Under the pieces are notes generated by a model. The model was not told the origin of the DNA. It saw only the letters and a program-made list of their open reading frames with translations, and ran no database searches. From G963704535 sp963704535 (lineage in GTDB: Bacteria > Chloroflexota > Chloroflexia > Chloroflexales > Roseiflexaceae): a stretch of DNA of 64,000 nucleotides. Below, piece after piece: positions 49,110-64,000 of this stretch. Each line of letters begins with the position of its first letter. Position 1 is the stretch's first letter. The position numbers and the translations under genes are program-made. The stretch covers positions 7,006,001-7,070,000 of the forward strand of contig OY969916.1 in the NCBI GenBank assembly GCA_963704535.1. Direction: 5' to 3'.

Positions 49110-49113
<4 letters not shown>
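41914..49113 (+). CDS. NRPS: C(DCL)-A(aromatic?)-T-C-A(Phe)-T
   Basis: A 2399-residue protein starting within the previous stop (ATGA). The first C domain (YPLTPMQQGMLFHSLYAP, HHHLLIDGWS) is of the D-accepting class, matching the upstream E domain. A1 reads about DASTVAAIGK, almost the same as the A domain of the first gene; I regard it as Tyr-like but unproven. T1 has LGGHSLL. C2 has HHIVSDGWS. A2 reads DAWTIAAVCK (Phe). T2 has LGGHSLL. The Arg/Ser/Gly-rich tail overlaps the next start by 4 nt. It has seven repeat islands, including the longest run of the 36-nt unit (four copies). Its Phe module is a near-copy of that in the gene at 26132. Confidence 0.94.
43375..43528. repeat. Repeat island before first A motif, A1
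   Basis: CCGACCA-type, GAACAAA, GAACCAA and CAATTCT heptamers, between AVALMF and VTYGELN. Confidence 0.9.
43769..43998. repeat. Longest A2-A3 island: four 36-nt tandem units
   Basis: GAACAAA heptamers and the 19-bp palindrome precede four tandem 36-nt units, each coding for a 12-residue AYRTTPPADDEG-type repeat. At about 230 bp it adds some 75 residues to the loop. Confidence 0.92.
44746..44818. repeat. Repeat island, A6-A7 loop of A1 (GGATGGA type)
   Basis: GGATGGA/GGATAGA heptamers face CATCCTC heptamers, a long inverted repeat before LYRTGDL. This heptamer is used nowhere else in the window. Confidence 0.9.
45059..45137. repeat. Repeat island, A8-A9 linker of A1
   Basis: GAACAAA heptamers, then CAATTCT; almost identical to the island at 24189. 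Confidence 0.9.
47294..47434. repeat. Repeat island, A2-A3 loop of Phe A
   Basis: GAACAAA/GAACCAA heptamers, the 19-bp palindrome and two 36-nt units; near-copy of 31419-31560. Confidence 0.9.
48171..48236. repeat. Repeat island, A6-A7 loop of Phe A
   Basis: TGGTCAG heptamers face GGACAAC heptamers; near-copy of 32290-32360. Confidence 0.9.
48475..48577. repeat. Repeat island, A8-A9 linker of Phe A
   Basis: GAACAAA, the 24-bp CCTGTCC...GAAGGG element, GAACAAA and CAATTCT; near-copy of 32600-32702. Confidence 0.9.
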
Positions 49114-57484
<8,371 letters not shown>

Positions 57485-57658
57485 GATCCTAATCCCAAAA
57501 CAGAAGGGGAGGGGCTTGGGGAGGGCGGCGCCCTCCCCAAAACCCCACCCAACCTAAAACAGAAGGGGAGGGGCTTGGGGAGGGCGGCGCCCTCCCCAAA
57601 ACCCCACCCAACCTATGTAGCAGCCACAATAACAACTAGGAAAGGATAAGGAGATCCC
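57485..57658. terminator. Two 59-bp direct repeats with strong palindromes; RBS of sat-cysC
   Basis: Perfect 10-bp arms GGGGAGGGCG and CGCCCTCCCC around a single G occur at 57518-57538 and 57577-57597, inside a 59-bp direct repeat. The position after the NRPS stop suits transcription termination or RNA stabilisation, although no U tract follows. AAGGAG near 57647 serves the GTG start at 57659. Confidence 0.65.
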
Positions 57659-59413
57659 GTGTTAACATCAACCAAGACATCAACCCTACTCTCACCCTAC
57701 GGCGGTACGCTGGTAGACCTGCTCGTTTCAGCAGATGAGCATGACGAGCTGAAATCCTACGCCGATCGGCTCCCTTCGATTCAGATCTCGGAGCGCTCGG
57801 TGTGCGACCTGGAGTTGCTGGCCATCGGCGCCTTCTCCCCGCTGGACCGCTTCATGGGCCGGGAAGATCACCAGCGTGTGCTGGACGAGATGCGGCTGGC
57901 CAGCGACCATATCTTCCCGATCCCGGTGACGCTGCCGGTCGAGCCGGGACCGGACATTCAGCTCGGCCAGGACGTGGCCCTACGCAACGCCAAGAACGAC
58001 CTGCTGGCGGTGATGACGATCGAGGACATCTACGAGTGGGATCGGGACGAGGTCGCGCAGAAGGTGTTCGGCACGCTCGACCTGCGGCACCCGCTGGTCG
58101 CCGAGATGCACCGCTGGGGTAAGCTGAATATCTCCGGCCGGCTGCGGGTGCTTCAGCTTCCGAAGCACTATGATTTTCAGGACCTGCGCCTGACGCCCGG
58201 CCGAGACGCGCGCCCGGCTCGAAGGCTTCGGGCATGAGAATGTGGTCGCCTTCCAGACGCGCAACCCACTGCACCGCGCGCACGAGGAGCTGACCAAGCG
58301 GGCGGCCCAGAGCGTCGACGGCGTGCTGCTGCTGCACCCGGTGGTGGGCATGACCAAGCCGGGCGATGTCGACCACTACACGCGCGTGCGGGCCTACAAG
58401 GCGCTGGCCGAGCGCTACTACGATCCCGACCGCATTGTGCTCTCGCTGCTGCCGCTGGCGATGCGGATGGCCGGGCCGCGCGAGGCGCTGTGGCACGCGC
58501 TGATCCGCCGCAACTTCGGCGCCAACCACCTGATCGTCGGGCGCGACCACGCCGGCCCTGGCAACGACTCGACCGGGAAGCCGTTCTACGGCCCGTACGA
58601 CGCGCAGGAGCTGGTCCAGCGCTACAGCGAGGAGCTGGGTGTGGGCATGGTGCCGTTCAGCGAGATGGTCTACCTGCCCGAGGAGGACCGCTACGAGGAG
58701 GTCGACCAAGGTGCCGGCCGAGGCCCGCACGGCTTCGATCTCAGGCACACAGGTGCGCGACGACTACCTGAACAAGGGCCGCAAGCTGCCGGAGTGGTTC
58801 ACCCGGCCCGAAGTCGCCGAGATCCTGGCCGACACCTACCCGGCCCGCCATCGCCAGGGAGCCTGCATCTGGTTCACTGGGCTGAGCGGCGCCGGCAAGT
58901 CCACCACAGCCGAGATGCTGACGGTGCTGCTGCTGGAGCACGGTCGCCAGGTCACGGTGCTGGACGGCGATGTCGTGCGTACGCACCTCTCCAAAGGGCT
59001 GGGCTTCAGCAAGGAGGACCGCGACACCAACATCCGCCGCATCGGCTACGTGGCTGCGGAGATCGTGCGCCACGGCGGGGTGGTCGTGTGCGCGGCCGTC
59101 AGCCCCTACCGGGCGACCCGCAACGACGCGCGTAGTATGGTCGGCAAGGACAATTTTGTCGAGGTGTTCGTGGACACGCCGCTGGAGGTGTGCGAGCAGC
59201 GCGATGTCAAAGGGCATGTATGCCAAGGCGCGGCGGGGCGAGATCAAGGACTTTACCGGGATCGACGACCCGTACGAGACGCCCCAACATCCCGAGCTTA
59301 CGCTGGATACGGTGGCGCACACGCCGGAGGAGAATGCGCGGATCGTGCTCGACTACCTGATCGAGCAGGGGTTTGTGCGCGCACATTCAAATACCGAGGG
59401 TGATACGTTATAA
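57659..59413 (+). CDS. Fused ATP sulfurylase / APS kinase, makes PAPS (three frameshifts)
   Basis: About 584 residues once three single extra bases are removed, at about 58210 (CCCGGCC), 58714 (CCAAGG) and 59212 (AAAGGGCATG). The N-terminal part is sulfate adenylyltransferase with QTRNPLHRAHE and GRDHAGPG, which bind ATP and sulfate. The C-terminal part is APS kinase with the P-loop GLSGAGKST and FTGIDDPYE near the end. Together they turn sulfate and ATP into PAPS, the donor for sulfotransferases. The fusion order and length match known bifunctional Sat/CysC proteins. Its place directly after the NRPS genes suggests that it feeds the sulfotransferase domain at 20290-21140. The frame errors probably reflect sequence quality, because every catalytic motif is intact across the frames. 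Confidence 0.88.
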
Positions 59414-59748
59414 TAAGTGTGTCCCCTGGCGATAACAGTCTGTTTGGAGCACGTACGGTGGTGTGCGGTGGCCCGCCCATCGCCGTACGTACCCCGAATG
59501 ATTCCTACCAATGTACTCAGGACGACGGCGAGGTTTCGATCGGCAGAGCAGATAGCGCGCGGCCCCGCAGCAGTCTGCGTCTTTACGTGTTGCCCATCAT
59601 TCCTCCTATGCCGGTTGCGGCCTCGTCGGCGTATCTGATAACACTGGCGAACCAAGCAGGTGATCCCGAGTTGCTCCGCGCCTGTTTGGTTCGCTGTGTA
59701 GTCCTCGCGGTTTGTTGAGGGTGTTTAAGGTTCGGTTAAGGAGGATCG
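59414..59748. other. Intergenic region upstream of the protease
   Basis: I see no supported gene in these 335 bp; a 99-codon open frame (59419-59718) has no recognisable features. AAGGAGG at 59738-59744 is a strong ribosome binding site for the ATG at 59749. The gap is long enough to hold a separate promoter for the protease gene, but I cannot point to convincing -35/-10 boxes. Confidence 0.5.
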
Positions 59749-62700
59749 ATGCGTACGCGACTCAACCCCATCACTATTGTGGCGATGTTGGCCATGATGC
59801 TATTCGGCGTCGGGGTCGGCCAGGCCAGCCCAGCGCGGCAGGTCCAGGCCGCAATCAGGCTCAAGGCGGCCACGTTTGTGCCGGCGCTCGGTCAGGCGCC
59901 AGCCATCTCGGAGCGCCTGGCGATCACCGGCTATGCGGCCAGCCAGCGTGGCTATTTCCTGGTCCAGTTCCGCGGCCCGGTGGAGCAGGCGTGGAAGGAT
60001 CAGGTCGCCGTTCTGGGCGCCGAGCTGATCGAGTATGTCCCGGATTACGCCTTTAAGGTGCGGATGAGCCCGGCCCAGGCGCGCCAGGTAGGCGGCCTGA
60101 GCGATGTGGCCTGGGTGGGCCTGTTCCACCCGGCCTACAAGCTTGATCCGGCCCTGATGGGCAAAGGTGCCCAGCTTTACCATGTGATGATCGAGCGCGG
60201 CGCCGATGCCGGCGCGGCCTCGGCGGACATCGCCCGCGCCGGCGTGACGGTGCTCGGCGGGTCCGGCAGCAAGCTGCTGGTCGCGGCCGATAGCGCCCAG
60301 CTTGAGGCGATCGCCAAGGTGCTCGACGTCGCCTGGGTCGAGAACTTCAAGATGTATGAGAAGCACAACGAGTACGGCGGTAGCGGGATCATCGGCGGCG
60401 GCGTGGCCAACACGCGCGGCTACAACGGCTCGACCCAGATCGCTGCCGTGTCCGATACCGGCTTGGGCGGCGGCACCGCCGCGACGGCCCACCCCGACAT
60501 CCCGGCTGGCCGGATCGTCCAGATCCGCAACTGGCCCGGTACGGCCGGCGGCTGCTTCCAAACAATCGTCAACGACGGCGCCAAGGATGTGGACAGCGGC
60601 CACGGCACCCACACCGCCGGCTCGGTCCTGAGCGACGGCGGCGCGGCCGGGGAGGGCACCGGCGTGGCGCCGGCGGCCAGCCTGGTCTTCCAGGCCACCG
60701 AGAACTACGCCACGATCACCCCGATCTGCACGGTCCTGAACCCGGGCCTGGTGAATGGCTATTACCTGACCGGCATCCCCGACGACCTGCGCACGCACTT
60801 CCAGCAGGCCTACACCGACGGCGCTGCGCATCCACTCGAACTCCTGGGGCTCGGCCGCCGCCGGCGACTACACCGCCGACAGCGCCTATGCCGACGAGTT
60901 CGTGTGGGGCCACCGGGACATGATCATCACGTTCTCGGCCGGTAATGAGGGCATCGACGCCAACAGCAACGGCGTGATCGACAACGACTCGATCGGCTCG
61001 CCGGCCACCGCCAAGAACGTGCTGACCGTCGGCGCAAGCGAGAACGACCGCCAGAGCCACTATGAGTGCGATACCGGTCTGGCTTATCAATCGCACGATG
61101 CGTATCAGCCCAGCACCACCTGCTCGGGCATGGGCGGCCAGAATATCCTCGGCACCTATGGCCTGCGCTGGCCAGCCGACTACCCGGCGGCGCCGATCTC
61201 GACCGACCCGACCGCCGGCAATGCCAATCAGATGGCGGCCTTCTCCAGCCGCGGCCCGACCGACGACGGCCGCATCAAGCCCGACGTGGTCGCCCCCGGC
61301 ACCTGGGTGCTCTCGACCTACTCCGGCGAGCACCAGGAAGGCTACGGCGACCCGGTCAACCCGCAGAACGGCGCCTTCCAGTCCGATGGCTGGGGTATGC
61401 CGCGCAATGGCTTCTACAAGTACTTTGGCGGCACGTCGATGTCGAACCCGCTGACGGCCGGTGGGGCGACGGTCGTGCGCGACTTCTACAACAAGGCCTA
61501 TAGCCTCAACGCCAGCGCGGCGCTGGTCAAGGCGACCCTGATCAACTCGGCGGTCGATCTGCTCGACGAGAACAATGACGGCGCCAACGACAACGACTTC
61601 CCGATCCCCAACGTCCATGAGGGCTGGGGCCGCGTCAATCTGGACAACGCCACCGACGGCACCGCGGCGTTCGTGGATAACACAACCGGCCTGAGCACCG
61701 GCGGCAGCACCAGCCCGACCTTCACCGCGCCCGGCGGCGCGCCGCTCAAGATCACACTGGTCTGGAGCGACTTCCCCTCCACCGAGACGGCCACCGCTAA
61801 CCTGGTCAATAACCTGAACCTGACAGTGACCGGGCCGGGCGCCGTGACCTACCGCGGCAATGTGTTCAGCGGCGGCTGGTCGGCCACCGGCGGCAGCTCC
61901 GACACGGTCAACAACGTCGAGAATGTCTACGTCCAGTCGGCTGCGGCCGGCACGTGGACGGTGCAGGTCAACGGCGCGAACGTGCCGAACGGCCCGCAGC
62001 CCTTCGCGCTGGTCGTCGATGGCGCCACCGCGGCGCCGCCGCCGCCGCCGCCCGCCGCGCCGAGCGGCCTGACGGCGACGCCGATCTCCAGCAGCCAGAT
62101 CAACCTGGCCTGGACCGACAACGCCAGCAACGAGGATGGGTTCAAGATCGAGCGCTGCCAGGGCGTCGGGTGCAGCAGCTTCGGTGAGATCGCCACGGTC
62201 GGCGCCAACGTCACCACCTTCCCGAACACCGGCCTGACCGCCAGCACCAGCTACAGCTATCGCGTCCGCGCCTACAACGCCGGCGGCAACTCGGCCTACT
62301 CGAATACCGCCAGCGCGACCACGCTGGGCGGCCCGAGCAGCACCGGGCTACTTAGCCCGAGCGCGAACGCTTCTGTGACCAGCAACGCCGGGGATAACAA
62401 CGGCTTCCAGACTAACCCCAGCAATGCGCACGCCAACGACAGCGTGTTCGCCGTCGACACCAACAGCGGCACTACCACAAGCACGTCGTGTACCGACAAT
62501 GGTAAGGACAAGCACATCTATCGCGACTACAACGTCTCGCTGCCCGGCGGCGCGACGATCAACGGCATCCAGGTGCGCCTCGACGCGCGGGTCGACGCGA
62601 CCGGCGGCCAGCCTCGGATGTGCGTGCAGCTGTCCTGGAACGGCGGCACGACCTGGACAACCGCCAAGACTACGACCAACCTGACGACCAGCGAGGCAAC

Positions 62701-62857
62701 GTACACACTGGGCGGCACGGCCGACACATGGGGCCGCACATGGAGCACCGCCGACTTCACCAACGCCAACCTCCGCGTGCGGATCATCAACACGTCCACC
62801 AACACAAACCGCGACTTCTCGCTTGACTGGGTCGCAGTGAACGTCCACTACCAGTAA
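59749..62857 (+). CDS. Secreted subtilisin-like serine protease (S8) with fibronectin III domain (one frameshift)
   Basis: About 1035 residues after removal of one extra base near 60830 (GGCGCTGCGCATC). The N-terminus has a signal peptide: a basic MRTR start, a hydrophobic stretch to about residue 22 and a likely cleavage after GQA. A propeptide-like region follows. The catalytic triad is Asp in AVSDTGLGGG, His in GHGTHTAGS and Ser in GGTSMSNP. After the catalytic domain come a beta-sandwich (KITLVWSDFP), a Pro-rich linker, a fibronectin type III domain (SGLTATPISSSQINLAW) and a C-terminal beta-rich domain ending VNVHYQ. It probably acts outside the cell. It is the only non-biosynthetic gene in view and lies between NRPS genes. 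It could mature or release the product, serve resistance, or be unrelated; the sequence does not decide. Confidence 0.88.
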
Positions 62858-63185
62858 GCGCCTATTTGAAAAGGGGGAGTTTGAGGGGGAAGCCCCTCAA
62901 GAACCCCCTTTCCACCACCAAACTTGTGCGATAGGCAGGAAGTGGGGCGGGCCGCGGGCCGCAGGCCCGCCCCATTTTCCCACCTGACCCAACGAGAAAC
63001 AGGGGAGCTTGGGGGGAGGCCCCTCAAAAATAATCCCACCACATTCTGACGAGAAACAGGGGAGCTTGAGGGGAGGCCCCTCAAACAGAACCCCACCCAC
63101 ATTCTGACGAGAAACAGGGGAGCTTGAGGGGAGGCCCCTCAAACAGAACCCCACCACATTGACTGACAGGCAGGGAGAGCGCCCC
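62858..63185. repeat. Terminator-like hairpin and three 57-58-bp hairpin repeats
   Basis: A strong two-part hairpin lies at 62870-62911 (AAAGGGGG/CCCCCTTT outside, TTGAGGGG/CCCCTCAA inside), 12 bp after the protease stop, and is a good terminator candidate. A second G/C palindrome is at about 62944-62973. GAGAAACAGGGGAGCTTG units then start at 62994, 63051 and 63109, each with a GAGGGG/CCCCTC stem. AGGGAGAG near 63172 may serve the next start. No gene is visible. Confidence 0.8.
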
Positions 63186-64000
63186 ATGGGCATGAAGAAC
63201 GTCGAAGATTTCTATCCGCTCTCGCCCATGCAACAGGGCATGCTGTTCCACAGCCTGTACGCGCCCGACTCAGGCGTGTATATCGGGCAGCTCGGCTGTA
63301 CGCTGCGCGGCGACCTCGATGTCGCGGCCTTCGAGCGTGCCTGGCAGCGCCTAGTGGAACGTCACCCGATTTTACGAACCGCGTTTCTCAGCGGCGACCT
63401 GAAGGAGCCGGTGCAGGTCGTCCATCGCCGCGTGGCCGTCCCGCTCGACCGGCAGGACTGGCGTGACCGGCCGCCGGATGTGCAGGCGGCGCGCCTGGAT
63501 GCGTTGCTGCTGGAAGACCAGCATCGCGGCTTTAGCCTGACGGCGCCGCCGCTGCTGCGCCTGACCCTGCTGCAAACCGCCGACGATGCCTATCATTTCG
63601 TCTGGACCTACCACCACCTCTTGTTCGATGGCTGGTCGCTGCCGCTGCTGCTCCAGGAGGTCTTCGCGCTGTACGAGGCCTTCCAGCAGGGGCGCGAGCT
63701 GACCCTGCCGCCCCTTCGGCCCTTTCGCCAGTACATCGGCTGGCTCAAGAAGCAGAGCATGGCCGAGGCCGAGGCGTTCTGGCGCCGCACATTGGCCGGC
63801 TTCAGCGCGCCGACGCCGCTGGTCGTGGACCGAGTGCCCGACCAGGAAGCGGATGCGAGCGCACCCTATCTGGAGCTGGGGACCTTTGTATCGGCGGAGG
63901 CAACCGCCACGCTGCAAGCCCTGGCCCGGCAGCACCGGCTCACGCTCAATACGCTGGTGCAGGGCGCGTGGGCGCTGCTACTCAGCCGCTACAGCGGCGA
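63186..64000 (+). CDS. NRPS, 3'-truncated: N-terminal DCL-type condensation domain
   Basis: The frame runs from ATG at 63186 (MGMKNVEDFYPLSPMQQGML) off the end of the window; 271 residues are seen. YHHLLFDGWS is the condensation active site. The opening segment and HSLYAPDSGVY match the first C domains of the genes at 26132 and 41914, so this is the third D-accepting condensation domain and should follow the E domain of the gene at 49110. The intervening sat-cysC and protease genes break the usual tight NRPS spacing. Downstream A and T domains are expected outside the window. Confidence 0.92.
   Translation, partial: MGMKNVEDFYPLSPMQQGMLFHSLYAPDSGVYIGQLGCTLRGDLDVAAFERAWQRLVERHPILRTAFLSGDLKEPVQVVHRRVAVPLDRQDWRDRPPDVQAARLDALLLEDQHRGFSLTAPPLLRLTLLQTADDAYHFVWTYHHLLFDGWSLPLLLQEVFALYEAFQQGRELTLPPLRPFRQYIGWLKKQSMAEAEAFWRRTLAGFSAPTPLVVDRVPDQEADASAPYLELGTFVSAEATATLQALARQHRLTLNTLVQGAWALLLSRYSG

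Noticed and set aside
58242..59135. Separate sulfate adenylyltransferase and APS kinase genes in several frames
   Set aside because: Four consecutive frames join into one protein of normal bifunctional length once three single bases are removed.
59419..59718. A 99-codon frame between sat-cysC and the protease
   Set aside because: No ribosome binding site, no motif and unconvincing composition; treated as intergenic.

Overview
The window is a high-GC piece of a very large, co-directional (+ strand) hybrid polyketide/non-ribosomal peptide (PKS-NRPS) gene cluster. It is cut at both ends: base 1 lies inside a ketosynthase and base 64000 inside a condensation domain. A filamentous member of the Chloroflexota is the best guess. 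The clues are the GC content, abundant heptanucleotide tandem repeats, recurrent short palindromic elements inside genes and a fused Sat-CysC. This is an inference from style; no taxonomic marker gene is present.

Layout. 1-6702: end of a PKS-NRPS (KS-AT-DH remnant-ACP-C-A-T). 6787-7749: arginine-deiminase-family enzyme. 7771-15888: PKS-NRPS (KS-AT-KR-T-C-A-T). 15889-16582: hairpin repeats plus a 378-bp transposable element (MITE-like). 16583-26132: NRPS C-A(Thr)-T-sulfotransferase-C-A(Thr)-T-E. 26132-33208: C(DCL)-A(Ser)-T-C-A(Phe)-T. 33336-41917: C-A(Orn)-T-C-A(Lys-like)-T-E. 41914-49113: C(DCL)-A(aromatic?)-T-C-A(Phe)-T. 49110-57484: C-A(Orn/Arg)-T-C-A(Asn)-T-E(degenerate). 57659-59413: fused ATP sulfurylase/APS kinase. 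59749-62857: secreted subtilisin-like protease. 63186-end: start of another NRPS with a DCL-type C domain. No thioesterase or transporter is in view, so the cluster continues.

How the genes work together. Two malonyl-type PKS modules and at least twelve amino-acid modules would build a long lipopeptide-like chain. From residue-code reading the NRPS order is roughly aromatic?-(PK)-X-Thr-D-Thr-Ser-Phe-Orn-Lys?-aromatic?-Phe-Orn/Arg-Asn-.... The NRPS genes form a repeating pair: a protein ending in an E domain, then a protein beginning with a DCL condensation domain. The sulfotransferase domain after the first Thr module and the PAPS-making Sat-CysC gene together suggest sulfation on the assembly line.

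Most unusual structure. All twelve adenylation domains carry in-frame islands of heptanucleotide tandem repeats (GAACAAA, CAATTCT, GGACAAC, TCCAATC and others) and short palindromes at the same surface-loop positions: before core A3, before A7, between A8 and A9, and sometimes before the first A motif. Both acyltransferase domains carry an equivalent island. The islands bracket the specificity-determining A3-A6 subdomain.

Nine single-base insertions interrupt five reading frames after position 25,000. All are in the +1 direction and mostly at doubled bases, so uncorrected sequencing error is the likeliest cause; each affected gene is annotated here as one CDS.
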